From contig NZ_WVHS01000001.1 of the NCBI RefSeq assembly GCF_009834915.1, positions 868,001 to 932,000 on the forward strand: a DNA stretch of 64,000 nucleotides, read 5' to 3'. This stretch comes from Hufsiella ginkgonis. GTDB taxonomy: Bacteria > Bacteroidota > Bacteroidia > Sphingobacteriales > Sphingobacteriaceae. Below the pieces are notes generated by a model, which was not told the DNA's origin, did not search any database, and saw only the letters and a program-made list of their open reading frames with translations. Position numbers and translations under genes: made by a program. Below, piece after piece: positions 27,184 through 36,139 of the stretch; the stretch's first letter is position 1; each line of letters opens with the position of its first letter.

Positions 27184-27789
27184 ATGACTCCTTATCAACC
27201 CTCGTATCTCATAGGCTACCACGCCTGTGATAAGGAAATTGGCATGCGTATTTTGCAGGGTAATGACGACTTAAATAGCAGCACTAACCCTTGGGACTGG
27301 CTTGGGCATGGTGCATATTTCTGGGAACAGGATGTAATGCGGGCCGCTCAATATGCTTATGAAACAGCTGCGGGGATGCAGCGAAATAAGAATGGAATAA
27401 AGGTGCCATTTGTTCTTGGTGCGATCATTGATCCCGGGAACTGCTTGAACCTGGTAGAGTCCCGTGCAATGCCAGTGTTAAGCCGTGCTTATGAAATGAT
27501 AAACAACATCTATCACTTATCCGGCAAATTGCTGCCGACAAATAAAGAGAAGATCCGATTCCTGGATTGTGCAGTGATGAACTATGTTCATGTGATGAAT
27601 CAGCAGGAACATAGGCCTCCCTACGATACTATACGCTGTGCATTTCCGGAAGGGGAAGCCATTTACCCGGGCTCAATGATCAGTTCCCGGTTACATATAC
27701 AAATTTGTGTTTGTAACCCTGCTTGTATCAAAGGTTTCTTTGTGCCGAGACCAATTACGGAGTATAGTTCGCATTTGAAAACGGCTTAG
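27184..27789 (+). CDS. Putative ADP-ribosyltransferase-like toxin
   Basis: A 201-residue protein with GYHACD at 11-16 and DWLGHGAYFWE at 38-48, followed by a helix with Ala repeats (RAAQYAYETAA). This order of a YH-type strand followed by a G-x-YF segment is the layout of ADP-ribosyltransferase folds (H and Y of the H-Y-E triad). It is characteristic of a widespread family of about 200 residues, mostly annotated as hypothetical. The C-terminal FPEGEAIYPGSM...HIQICV segment (about 158-178) could carry the third catalytic residue. It lies directly behind a small protein inside a defence island. Toxin activity and target are inferred, not shown. Confidence 0.6.
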   Translation: MTPYQPSYLIGYHACDKEIGMRILQGNDDLNSSTNPWDWLGHGAYFWEQDVMRAAQYAYETAAGMQRNKNGIKVPFVLGAIIDPGNCLNLVESRAMPVLSRAYEMINNIYHLSGKLLPTNKEKIRFLDCAVMNYVHVMNQQEHRPPYDTIRCAFPEGEAIYPGSMISSRLHIQICVCNPACIKGFFVPRPITEYSSHLKTA

Positions 27790-27800
27790 CACAATGATAT

Positions 27801-28004
27801 ATGGCAAAAGCGATTAAAGTTAACCTATCGGTTACCCGTACTGCGCTGGATAAAAAACTGGAGAAGCTGGAAAAAAAGCGGAAGCCTATCGACCTGGACA
27901 AATATGCCGGGAAGGTGAACTTCGGCGTAGATGGCCTGGAATACCAGTTGAAAGTCCGCGATGAGTGGCGATCAGGTAGTGGTCGACACCTCCCTGATCA
28001 TTAA
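27801..28004 (+). CDS. vapB: VapB-like antitoxin
   Basis: A 67-residue protein with basic helices (LDKKLEKLEKKRKPIDLDKYAGKVN) that overlaps the following PIN-domain gene by 44 bases. It resembles the short antitoxins paired with PIN toxins in Bacteroidota, which neutralise the nuclease and bind the operon promoter. I see no clear AbrB or ribbon-helix-helix signature, so the name rests on size and pairing. Confidence 0.65.
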   Translation: MAKAIKVNLSVTRTALDKKLEKLEKKRKPIDLDKYAGKVNFGVDGLEYQLKVRDEWRSGSGRHLPDH

Positions 28005-28338
28005 TCTCTTTAATGGCGTACAGGGAGTTCAGCAACTGATCGAAGGCCGGAGCCTGTTCGTATCTGTTGTATCCGAAATCGAAGTGCTTAGCTTTCCTGC
28101 GTTGACAGCCACGGGTAAACGGCTGATTAAAGATTTTCTTGCCGAATGTTATGTCGTTGATCCTGAACCAGCTATAAAGGAGCTTACGATTGATATCCGC
28201 TCGAAAACCAAGGTAAAACTGCCAGACGCCATCATTGCAGCTACAGCAATTTATTTCGACTTACCGTTGTTTACCATGGATGGTGGTTTTAACCGTGTGA
28301 GTCAATTAAGCGCGGTGGTGTTTTCTTTCAAGAAATAG
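27961..28338 (+). CDS. vapC: PIN-domain ribonuclease toxin (VapC type)
   Basis: A 125-residue PIN protein with the acidic residues expected of the family: D9 in VVVDTSLIINLF, E39/E41 in SEIEVLSF, D89 in KLPDAIIAATA and D107 in FTMDGGF. VapC toxins are magnesium-dependent RNases that cut tRNA or rRNA. All core residues are present and the length is normal, so it is probably active. It is co-encoded with the upstream antitoxin. Confidence 0.85.
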   Translation: MSGDQVVVDTSLIINLFNGVQGVQQLIEGRSLFVSVVSEIEVLSFPALTATGKRLIKDFLAECYVVDPEPAIKELTIDIRSKTKVKLPDAIIAATAIYFDLPLFTMDGGFNRVSQLSAVVFSFKK

Positions 28339-28339
28339 T

Positions 28340-28618
28340 TGGCAAACCTCCAACCAACCTCATCAAAATTTCCAGCTGCACGGATGCCGAACGCGCCTTC
28401 CGCTCCATTTGGGATACCGCCCTGTTCGCTATCCAGGAATAGTTCTACGTGATCTACCTCAACCGCGCTAACCAGGTATTGTGCTGGCGCTGTCTCCATA
28501 CCGTCACCTGTGTATGCTGGATCATATCATCCTCACTCAAAACAGCTTTATGAGCTTAACTTCGTTGAGGGCTTCGCCGTTTGTTGATACGGGGTTGTTA
28601 CCGGGGTATGACAAGTGA
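28340..28618 (+). pseudogene. Broken second copy of the radC-like gene
   Basis: This stretch aligns with 26326-26746, starting at AAACCTCC-ACCAAC and running to the shared GACAAGTGATGG. It carries a premature TAG (GAATAG, near 28438), lacks the central segment that encodes the HNHPSGS metal motif (deleted after CACCTGT), and has a short insertion near the 3' end. By eye the remaining parts are close to nine in ten identical. It cannot make a working JAB protein. Confidence 0.8.
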
Positions 28619-28802
28619 TGGTTAAAACGTGCTTGAACTACCTGTTCCTGCAACCATCTTGGTAATGTCCGCAGCCATGGGTGAACCCCAGGTTAAACAT
28701 TTTCTTGCCGAATGTAATTGCCGCCCCCAATACTCCCCGCCTTATCTAATGGCATTACCGGTCAACAGGAGAACAACCACGGTATAGCTATAGGCTATCC
28801 GG
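28619..28802. other. Gap after the broken radC copy
   Basis: The first 80 bases are the degenerate repeat of the sequence downstream of the intact radC gene. The rest, up to the end of the MBL gene on the other strand, shows nothing I can name. Confidence 0.4.
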
Positions 28803-30209
28803 CTAAATATCAATCTTCTGATGCAGCTGCGGGATCTCGATATGGGCAAACCCTGCATCCTCCAAATGCTGCCTGAACCGCGTTTGTACCTCGTACTCGC
28901 CATGTACCAGGAAAATCTTCCTGACCAAGGCAGGATCCTGGCACGACATGAACTTGAGCAGATCCTCATAATCGCCATGCGCGCTCATCGATTTGATCGA
29001 TTTTACTTCCGCCTTCACTTGGTGCTCTTCTCCGAAAATGTACACGACCGGTTGCCCCGCCATCAATTTTCCGCCGAGCGAAGAGGGCTCGCAGTAACCT
29101 ACCAGCAGGATCGTATTTTTTTCGTGGCCGATGGTATTGCGGATATGATGTTTCACGCGTCCTGCCTCTGCCATGCCGGAAGCGGAGATGATCACGCAGG
29201 GACGCGGGTCTTCGTTCAGCGCGCGCGACTCTTCCACACGCTCAATAAACCGGAGCCCCTTAAAAGCGAACGGATCGGCATCGGTCTTCATCACTTCCTT
29301 TACGCCATTGTTATATACTTCGGGATGGTCTTTCAGCACCTGTGTGGCTTTTCCCGAAAGCGGGCTATCTACGTAATAGGGGATATCGGGTAACGAACCT
29401 TTTAGCTCGAGGCCGTTCAGCGCATACAGGATCTCCTGGGTGCGGCCAACGCTAAACGCAGGGATCACCACCTTTCCTCTCCTGAGCACACAGGTCTGGT
29501 GGATGATCTCGTACAGGGCCTGCTCTACCGGCCCAAGGTCCTTGTGCAGCGAATCGCCGTAGGTCGACTCCAGGATCACGTAATCCGCCTGGTCGAAACG
29601 CTGGGGGCTTTTTAGCAGGAGGTCGCCGTAACGCCCTACGTCGCCGCTGAACGTGATCCGCGTATATTTTCCCTCTTCGAGGATGGTAAGGTGCACGGCC
29701 GCGCTCCCGATAATGTGCCCGGCATCGGTAAACCGGCAGGTAACGCGCGGACCGATCTCAAAATCTTCGTTATAATCCACCACCTTGAAAAGACCGAGGG
29801 CCGTGATCACATCTTCCTCGGTATAAAGGGCTTCGATCTCGCCGTCGCCATGCGGGGAGTGATGCTTGCGGCGTTTTGCGTACTCGGCGTCCTGGGCCTG
29901 GATCTTCGCCGAATCCAGGAGCAGGATCCGCGCAAGATCCATCGTAGCCGGTGTACTGTAGATGTTACCACGGAACCCTTCCGCCACCAGGCGCGGAACC
30001 AACCCGCAATGGTCTATATGTGCATGCGAAAGCACCAGGTGATCTACCGTAGAAGGCTTAAAGCCAAAATAGCCGTTTAACTCATCCGTTTGATCGCCCA
30101 TCCCCTGGAAAAGTCCGCAGTCTAACAGGATGCGCGTCCCATCGGTAAGTGTGAGCAGGTGCTTGCTTCCCGTAACGTTGCGGGCCGCACCATGAAAAGT
30201 GACATTCAT
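28803..30209 (-). CDS. MBL-fold/beta-CASP RNA-processing nuclease
   Basis: A 468-residue metallo-beta-lactamase-fold protein with HAHIDH at 62-67 as the zinc motif. Further metal ligands lie in TDAGHIIGS (about 161-169) and FSGDVGRYGD, a beta-CASP insert follows (IPAFSVGRTQEILYAL near 245), and a C-terminal MSAHGDYEDLLKFM gives the last histidine. It has the layout of the archaeal and bacterial CPSF-like/YSH1-type nucleases that process or degrade RNA. It is divergent from the second BlaI gene, and the 178-base gap between them carries that gene's operator. Confidence 0.9.
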   Translation of the reverse strand: MNVTFHGAARNVTGSKHLLTLTDGTRILLDCGLFQGMGDQTDELNGYFGFKPSTVDHLVLSHAHIDHCGLVPRLVAEGFRGNIYSTPATMDLARILLLDSAKIQAQDAEYAKRRKHHSPHGDGEIEALYTEEDVITALGLFKVVDYNEDFEIGPRVTCRFTDAGHIIGSAAVHLTILEEGKYTRITFSGDVGRYGDLLLKSPQRFDQADYVILESTYGDSLHKDLGPVEQALYEIIHQTCVLRRGKVVIPAFSVGRTQEILYALNGLELKGSLPDIPYYVDSPLSGKATQVLKDHPEVYNNGVKEVMKTDADPFAFKGLRFIERVEESRALNEDPRPCVIISASGMAEAGRVKHHIRNTIGHEKNTILLVGYCEPSSLGGKLMAGQPVVYIFGEEHQVKAEVKSIKSMSAHGDYEDLLKFMSCQDPALVRKIFLVHGEYEVQTRFRQHLEDAGFAHIEIPQLHQKIDI

Positions 30210-30324
30210 TATGGCTATTTATCCGTTAGCATCTGTATAGGTACATTTAACTATATAATAGCTTTTGTGTTTCGAAATAAAATTGTAATGTGCCAAAACC
30301 CGCTTTAAATTATTTATTTAAAAT

Positions 30325-30360
30325 AACTAAAAATTTAGTTGCAGAACTAAATCATTAGTT
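30325..30360. promoter_or_regulatory. Twin operator for the second BlaI-like repressor
   Basis: Two 16-base palindromes, AACTAAAAATTTAGTT (30325-30340) and AACTAAATCATTAGTT (30345-30360), lie 20 bases apart centre to centre, about two helical turns. The first reaches into the -33 box and the second fills the -33/-7 spacer. The half-site AACTAAA differs from TAGGAAA/TACGAAA of the first BlaI locus. Confidence 0.65.
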
Positions 30361-30369
30361 ATACCTTTA
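30339..30369 (+). promoter_or_regulatory. Promoter of the second BlaI - M56 pair
   Basis: TTG at 30339-30341 and TACCTTTA at 30362-30369 are 20 bases apart, one base off the Bacteroidota -7 consensus. The start codon at 30388 is 18 bases beyond the -7 box. Confidence 0.6.
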
Positions 30370-30387
30370 TCTTAACGACCAACGATC

Positions 30388-30762
30388 ATGGAATTTAAAG
30401 AACTTACCCGGGCAGAAGAACAGATCATGCAAGTGCTATGGCAGCTTGAAAAGGCTTTTGTGAAAGACATCATCGATGAGCTCCCGGAGCCAAAACCTGC
30501 GTACAATACGGTGTCTACCATTATCAGGATTCTGGAGACCAAGGGATTTGCGGACCACGAGGCATTCGGGAAAAGCCATCGCTACTTCCCGCTTACCAGC
30601 CGGGAAGCGTACAAAAGCTTCGCCACTGAAAAATTGCTGAGCAACTATTTCGAAAGCTCGGTAGAGAGCATGTTTTCCTTCTTTGTAAAGGAGAAAAAGA
30701 TCGACCTCCAGGAAGCTGATGAAATATTGAAACTGATCGAGAAACTTAAAAACAAAAGGTGA
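30388..30762 (+). CDS. BlaI/MecI-family repressor (second copy)
   Basis: A 124-residue winged-helix repressor: LTRAEEQIMQVLWQLEKAFVKDI at the N terminus, YNTVSTIIRILETKGF as the recognition segment, and a helical dimerisation part (SVESMFSFFVKEKKIDLQEADEI). It shares its stop with the start of the M56 gene. Twin palindromes cover its promoter, so it is probably autoregulated and released when the M56 partner signals. It differs strongly from the copy at 14040. Confidence 0.93.
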   Translation: MEFKELTRAEEQIMQVLWQLEKAFVKDIIDELPEPKPAYNTVSTIIRILETKGFADHEAFGKSHRYFPLTSREAYKSFATEKLLSNYFESSVESMFSFFVKEKKIDLQEADEILKLIEKLKNKR

Positions 30763-32177
30763 TGAAGGGCTTTCAATATCTCCTCCAGGTTAATTGTTAT
30801 ATCATCCTTTTCTATGGATTTTATTTCCTGCTGCTTCGCAACGAGACATGGTTCCGCTTAAACCGGCTGTATTTGCTGGCCACTATGCTGCTCTCATTCC
30901 TGATCCCTGTACTGCGGTCAGACTGGATCCAATCCCTGCTGGTAACTCAACAGGTAAAACATGTTACCCACGTGATGGGTACCGCCCTCTACCAACGCGC
31001 ACCCGGCATTAAGGCAAGCGTGGCAACTGTTACCCCGTTTTCCTGGCGGATCCGGAGCCTGGCCTTAACGGTATACCTTACCGGCGCTGTTTTCTTCCTG
31101 TGCCGGTTTATACGGTCCTTGGCCATCATATATTTCTCTAAACCAGGCAAGGCGAGCCAGGCACACTCTTTCTTTAAAAGGATTGTGGTGCCGGAGTCGG
31201 TAAGCTCCCGCGATACGGTTATGAGCCACGAGGAAGTTCATGCCCGGCAATGGCATTCCGCAGACGTGGTCCTGTTTGAGATAGTTATGATTATTAACTG
31301 GTTCAACCCGGTTATTCATCTTTCCAGGAAGGCCATCAGGCATATCCACGAGTTTATTGCCGACGAAGAAGCGGCGCGTCACCAGCCCAGTAAGTCAGAC
31401 TATGCCCTATTGCTGGTAAGCAGCACATTCGGGGTGTCGCCGTCCCGCCTGTTGAACTCCTTTTATACAAAATCACTATTAAAAAAACGAATCGTTATGC
31501 TACACAAAACCAAATCAGGGAAGATCGCCTTACTCAAATATGGCCTGTCGGCGCCGTTATTTGCCGGGATGCTGGTGTTTTCTTCCGCAGCGCCTTATGC
31601 AGGGCCGATCCGCACTCTCACAGAGAAATTCGACGCATCCGAAACACCTGCGTATGAACTCACATCTTTTAGAAAGCGGAATTCACAGGTGCGCTATAAT
31701 GTTCCTCCCGTGCCGCCCAAAGCTATCACCAGCGCACCGAAAGCATCGGCAGCGAATAACCACGATGGCGTAGTGAAACTCAGCGAAGTAGTCGTCCGCG
31801 AAAACACTACGCATCCGGCCGATACCTTTAAGGTAAGCAAAGAAGACAATTCGGTTCATTCATTTGCATCCATCGACACCTCCCCGATGTACGGAACGAG
31901 CTTTCGCGACGTTATTACCTATATCACGAACAATTTTAAATATCCCGAAATTGCTAAAGCAAATGGTGCAGGCGGCAAAGTAATCGCTAGTTTTATCGTG
32001 GAGCGGGATGGTAGCTTAACCCAGGTAAAAATAGTCAGGGGTCTCGGAATGGGCATTGACGAGGAAGTTACCCGCATTTTACAGCAAATGCCGCACTGGA
32101 AGCCCGCAATTTCTGACGGAAAATCGGTCAGGGTGGCGTTTACCCTCCCAATTGCCATCGAACCTGTAAAAAACTAA
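30762..32177 (+). CDS. M56-family membrane peptidase with a TonB-like C terminus
   Basis: A 471-residue protein with N-terminal membrane helices and the zinc motif HEEVH in SHEEVHARQWHSADV (about 156-160). NWFNPVIHLSRKAIRHIHEFIADEEA follows, then a hydrophobic segment near 260-275 and a C-terminal TonB-type domain (GGKVIASFIVERDGSLTQVK to VAFTLPIAIEP, about 400-470). In Bacteroidota this fusion is common; the TonB-like end may contact outer-membrane receptors or act as the sensor. It starts inside the BlaI stop codon, and a GTG at 30759 is an alternative start. The target of the zinc site is expected to be the BlaI pathway. Confidence 0.88.
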   Translation: MKGFQYLLQVNCYIILFYGFYFLLLRNETWFRLNRLYLLATMLLSFLIPVLRSDWIQSLLVTQQVKHVTHVMGTALYQRAPGIKASVATVTPFSWRIRSLALTVYLTGAVFFLCRFIRSLAIIYFSKPGKASQAHSFFKRIVVPESVSSRDTVMSHEEVHARQWHSADVVLFEIVMIINWFNPVIHLSRKAIRHIHEFIADEEAARHQPSKSDYALLLVSSTFGVSPSRLLNSFYTKSLLKKRIVMLHKTKSGKIALLKYGLSAPLFAGMLVFSSAAPYAGPIRTLTEKFDASETPAYELTSFRKRNSQVRYNVPPVPPKAITSAPKASAANNHDGVVKLSEVVVRENTTHPADTFKVSKEDNSVHSFASIDTSPMYGTSFRDVITYITNNFKYPEIAKANGAGGKVIASFIVERDGSLTQVKIVRGLGMGIDEEVTRILQQMPHWKPAISDGKSVRVAFTLPIAIEPVKN

Positions 32178-32230
32178 GCTGAAAATAAAAATTTAGCAAA
32201 AAAACTCACCGAATAGCTATTTTTTTTAAG

Positions 32231-32269
32231 CACAAAGGCCCCGGAAAATTAATTCCGGGGCCTTTTGTG
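32231..32269. terminator. Bidirectional terminator between M56 and sdhB
   Basis: The stem AAAGGCCCCGGAA / TTCCGGGGCCTTT with a short A/T loop is followed by T-rich sequence on the plus strand and an A-rich flank on the other. It serves the convergent ends of the M56 gene and the sdh operon. Confidence 0.85.
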
Positions 32270-32298
32270 TAGTAGTCTCCTTGCCTCGTGCAACAAAA

Positions 32299-33069
32299 TT
32301 AACGAATTTCTTCCTCTTTAAAGAATTTTGCACTGAAAAACTCCCGGTTCATGCGGGCGATGTTTGTCAGGGAAATTTCTTTAGGGCATTCGGCCTCGCA
32401 GGCGCCGGTATTGGTACAGTTACCAAATCCTTCTTCGTCCATTTGCGCTACCATGGCCTGTGCACGCTGGTAACGTTCCTGTTGTCCCTGCGGGAGTAAT
32501 GCCAGCTGGGATATTTTCGCCGAAACGAACAACATAGCCGACGCATTTTTACAGGCAGCCACGCAGGCGCCACAGCCAATACAAGTGGCGGAGTTAAATG
32601 CCTCGTCGGCGATCACCTTAGGGATCGGGATTTCGTTAGCATCCGGAACACCCCCGGTTCCAACTGATACGAAACCACCGGCTTGCTGGATGCGCTCAAA
32701 AGCGGCACGGTTGGTGGCCAGGTCCTTAATTACGGGGAAAGCGGCAGACCGCCACGGTTCGATCGTGATCGTTTCGCCGTCGCTGAAGCTGCGCATGTGC
32801 AGCTGGCAGGTAGTAATGGCGCGCTTTGGCCCGTGGGGACGTCCGTTAATGTATAACGAGCACATCCCGCAAATCCCTTCGCGGCAGTCGTGATCGAAAT
32901 AGATCGGGTCTTCACCTCTCTTTACCAGGCTTTCGTTCACTACGTCCAGCATTTCCAGGAATGACATGTCTGGCGAAATATCAGTCGCTTTATAGGTGAT
33001 AAATCCCCCGCGGTCGTTCTCGTTTTTCTGTCTCCAGACCTTCAGCGTTAAATTCATGTGTCCGCTCAT
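32299..33069 (-). CDS. sdhB: Succinate dehydrogenase/fumarate reductase iron-sulfur subunit
   Basis: A 256-residue protein carrying the three clusters of complex II. The 2Fe-2S ligands are in [27 protein letters not shown], the 4Fe-4S ligands in [11 protein letters not shown], and the last set includes [14 protein letters not shown] chose ATG 33069 ([12 protein letters not shown]), just after the sdhA stop at 33113; ATG 33057 is also possible. It moves electrons from the flavin subunit to the membrane subunit. Third gene of sdhCAB. Confidence 0.94.
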   Translation of the reverse strand: MSGHMNLTLKVWRQKNENDRGGFITYKATDISPDMSFLEMLDVVNESLVKRGEDPIYFDHDCREGICGMCSLYINGRPHGPKRAITTCQLHMRSFSDGETITIEPWRSAAFPVIKDLATNRAAFERIQQAGGFVSVGTGGVPDANEIPIPKVIADEAFNSATCIGCGACVAACKNASAMLFVSAKISQLALLPQGQQERYQRAQAMVAQMDEEGFGNCTNTGACEAECPKEISLTNIARMNREFFSAKFFKEEEIR

Positions 33070-33112
33070 CTTTTTTATGTTATTGCCACAAGCTATAGCT
33101 GGCGGCTGATAG

Positions 33113-35047
33113 CTATTTATAACTTCTTTGTGCCAGTTTAATGTTCTCGAAAACCAATGCCTCTTTATGCAGCGCTTCAGCAACGTTATCACCCTTGTAT
33201 TCCCATGCGGCTACATAAGCAAAGTTTTCATCGTCGCGCAGCGCCTCCCCTTCTTCGGTCTGGCTTTCCACGCGGAAGTGCCCTCCGCAGGATTCGGAAC
33301 GATTTAACGCGTCATCTACCATCAGCTCCCCCAGTTCGAGGAAATCGGCTACGCGACCTGCTTTTTCCAGCGACTGGTTCATTTCATCGTTCGTACCCAA
33401 TACGATGGCGTTCTTCCAAAAATCGGCACGGAGGGCACTGATCAGGCCTTTTGCCTTTGCCAGACCTTCGGCCGTCCTGGCCATGCCGCAGTACTCCCAC
33501 ATAATGAGACCGAGCTCGCGGTGATACTCATCTACCGTTTTGTTACCCTTTAATGAGAGCAGCTTGTCGATACGCTCCTTTACGGCTTTCGTGGTCTCGG
33601 CAAATGCCGGATGGTTGGCATCAACCGGTTTCGGACCGATGGTGGCCAGGTAATCGCCCACAGTGGCGGGGATCACGAAATAACCGTCGGCGAGCCCCTG
33701 CATCAATGCCGACGCCCCGAGGCGGTTAGCGCCATGATCCGAAAAGTTAGCTTCGCCCAACGCATATAAGCCCGGAACGGTAGTTTGCAGGTTATAATCC
33801 ACCCACAGGCCTCCCATGGTATAATGCACGGCCGGGTAAATACGCATCGGGTGCTTATAAGGGTTCTCGTCCGTGATCTGGTAATACATATCGAACAGGT
33901 TACCATATTTTGCACGCACGGCATCTTCGCCAAGGCGTTTAATCGCATCGGCGAAATCGAGAAACACAGCGATCCCTGAGCCGCCTACGCCACGACCTTC
34001 ATCCACGGCTTCTTTCGCATTGCGCGATGCCACGTCCCTCGGCACCAGGTTACCGAATGCCGGGTATTTGCGTTCCAGGAAGTAGTCCCGGTCTTCTTCT
34101 TTCAGGTCTTCTACTTTTATTTCGCCTTTGCGCAGCCGCTGAGCCAGCTCGGGAGTTCTCGGCGCCCAAACACGGCCGTCGTTACGTAACGATTCAGACA
34201 TCAGCGTAAGCTTCGACTGGTGATCGCCGGTAACCGGGATACAAGTTGGATGGATCTGGGTATAACATGGGTTCCCGAAGAAAGCTCCCCGTTTATGGGC
34301 CTTCCATGCTGCCGTAACGTTACAGCCCATGGCATTGGTAGACAGGTAAAACACGTTACCATAACCACCTGTGCACAATAATACGGCATGGCCGGCATGG
34401 CTTTCGATCTTACCGGTAACCAGGTCGCGGGTAACAATGCCCTGCGCTTTTCCGTCGACCACCACCACATCCAGCATCTCGTGGCGGGTATATGATTGCA
34501 CCGCGCCCTCGTTTATCTGGCGGTTAAGCGCCGAGTAAGCGCCCAGCAGCAGCTGCTGACCGGTTTGCCCGCGTGCATAAAACGTCCTGGAAACCTGCGA
34601 TCCGCCGAAAGAGCGGTTATCCAGCAAGCCACCGTATTCGCGCGCAAAGGGAACGCCCTGCGCTACACACTGGTCGATAATATTTACAGAAACCTCCGCC
34701 AGGCGATGCACATTGGCTTCCCGGGCACGGTAATCGCCGCCTTTGATGGTATCGTAAAATAAACGGTGTACACTATCGCCGTCGTTGCGGTAGTTCTTGG
34801 CTGCATTGATCCCGCCCTGTGCGGCGATCGAGTGCGCTCGCCTCGGGCTGTCCTGGAAACAAAATGTTTTTACGTTGTAGCCAAGTTCTGCGAGAGAAGC
34901 GGCGGCCGAGGATCCGGCAAGCCCTGTACCTACTACCAGGATGGTGTACTTACGTTTGTTGGCCGGGTTTACCAGCTTCAGGTTAAACTTGTGTTTAGAC
35001 CATTTTGAGGCTAACGGCCCTTCAGGAATTTTAGCATTCAGCTCCAT
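33113..35047 (-). CDS. sdhA: Succinate dehydrogenase/fumarate reductase flavoprotein subunit
   Basis: A 644-residue FAD enzyme. The dinucleotide loop [19 protein letters not shown] lies near 38-56, the covalent-FAD histidine is in [15 protein letters not shown] near 88-102, and the active-site region includes the [12 protein letters not shown] and [14 protein letters not shown] segments. It oxidises succinate to fumarate in the TCA cycle. The length and the HSIAAQGG form match the Bacteroidota/Bacillus type B enzyme. It lies between sdhC and sdhB on the same transcript. Confidence 0.95.
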   Translation of the reverse strand: MELNAKIPEGPLASKWSKHKFNLKLVNPANKRKYTILVVGTGLAGSSAAASLAELGYNVKTFCFQDSPRRAHSIAAQGGINAAKNYRNDGDSVHRLFYDTIKGGDYRAREANVHRLAEVSVNIIDQCVAQGVPFAREYGGLLDNRSFGGSQVSRTFYARGQTGQQLLLGAYSALNRQINEGAVQSYTRHEMLDVVVVDGKAQGIVTRDLVTGKIESHAGHAVLLCTGGYGNVFYLSTNAMGCNVTAAWKAHKRGAFFGNPCYTQIHPTCIPVTGDHQSKLTLMSESLRNDGRVWAPRTPELAQRLRKGEIKVEDLKEEDRDYFLERKYPAFGNLVPRDVASRNAKEAVDEGRGVGGSGIAVFLDFADAIKRLGEDAVRAKYGNLFDMYYQITDENPYKHPMRIYPAVHYTMGGLWVDYNLQTTVPGLYALGEANFSDHGANRLGASALMQGLADGYFVIPATVGDYLATIGPKPVDANHPAFAETTKAVKERIDKLLSLKGNKTVDEYHRELGLIMWEYCGMARTAEGLAKAKGLISALRADFWKNAIVLGTNDEMNQSLEKAGRVADFLELGELMVDDALNRSESCGGHFRVESQTEEGEALRDDENFAYVAAWEYKGDNVAEALHKEALVFENIKLAQRSYK

Positions 35048-35070
35048 TTCCGATATTTATTTAGTCCTCG

Positions 35071-35862
35071 CTAGGAGAATGTTTTGAACAGAAAAAACAA
35101 GGGCATTGCTGCAAAGACGATAGGAATAAGCAATCCAAATCCCCATACACCGATGAAACGGATCAGCGGAATGTACTTTTTATGGTCCCATCCGAGTGTT
35201 TGAAAAGCGCTCCTGAACCCATGGATCAGGTGAAAAGAGAGTGCGGCCATCGCCAGCACGTAAAATGCCACATATAACGGCGATTCAAACGCGTTCTGCA
35301 CGATAAGGTAAAGGTCTTTGGCGATCACGACACGGCTGCCGCTCTGCAGGTCTACCGCATCGGTATGTACCGGCTCTACGCTGCTGATGGGCAGGTCAGT
35401 AACCTGCACGTGCTCGGGATTTTGCAGCTCGATCACATATTTCTTGTAAGGAACACCGCCCCAATGGTATTTCGCCCAGAACGTATTCATATGGATAATG
35501 ATAAAAACCAGCAATACCGTTCCCAGGATCCCCATATTGCGTGACGTCCATGGGCTGTTCGCCTTCCCGTTAGTAACCGCATAGCCAATGGGGCGCGCCT
35601 TCTTATTCTTCATGGTAAGCACCAGCGCGTAGATGGCGTGCAACACGATGGAAGTGTACAGCAGGTACGACACCACTTTGATGGGCGGAAAATGCGTCAT
35701 AAAGTATGCATACGTGTTAAACGCCAGGCCGCCGTCGTGCTTAAAAAGCTGAAGGTTACCTACAAGGTGTACAACCAGGAAAGAGCACATAAAAAGCCCC
35801 GTAAGACTCATAACCAGCTTTTTTCCCAGCGACGACGAGAATGTATTTGAAAAATTACCCAT
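35071..35862 (-). CDS. sdhC: Succinate dehydrogenase cytochrome b558-type membrane subunit
   Basis: A 263-residue five-helix membrane protein that anchors complex II and carries the quinone-reducing hemes. Histidines suited to heme binding are in SFLVVHLVGN, SIVLHAIYAL, FIIIHMNTFW and LSFHLIHGFR. A periplasmic or cytoplasmic loop of about 60 residues between helices 3 and 4 is longer than in Bacillus. First gene of sdhCAB; the promoter is just upstream. Confidence 0.93.
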   Translation of the reverse strand: MGNFSNTFSSSLGKKLVMSLTGLFMCSFLVVHLVGNLQLFKHDGGLAFNTYAYFMTHFPPIKVVSYLLYTSIVLHAIYALVLTMKNKKARPIGYAVTNGKANSPWTSRNMGILGTVLLVFIIIHMNTFWAKYHWGGVPYKKYVIELQNPEHVQVTDLPISSVEPVHTDAVDLQSGSRVVIAKDLYLIVQNAFESPLYVAFYVLAMAALSFHLIHGFRSAFQTLGWDHKKYIPLIRFIGVWGFGLLIPIVFAAMPLFFLFKTFS

Positions 35863-35893
35863 TATCTTCGTTAATTTTATTTGCTTCGGGAGG

Positions 35894-35901
35894 CAAAAGT
35901 A
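35894..35901 (-). promoter_or_regulatory. -7 box of the sdh operon
   Basis: TACTTTTG on the minus strand matches TAnnTTTG and lies 31 bases before the sdhC start. A good -33 TTG at 19-21 bases is not evident. Confidence 0.45.
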
Positions 35902-36139
35902 TCTAATAATAACAAAAACTAAGTACCCTCACGGCTGCAGATCACGATTTTGAGCTATTTAGAAACGTTCTAAATTTTGCCGGAATAATTGCAGCGGGGT
36001 ACACTATCTTCGGCTGAAAGCCGGGCGGAAAAAGCTCCGGTGACCTTCAGAAAACAGGGATGAAAAGCAGCTTACGGGACCCCCGTTATGCTGAAAGTTT
36101 CGTTTTAATTTTCTAAGTTGAGCCGTTGCTTTAAATCTC

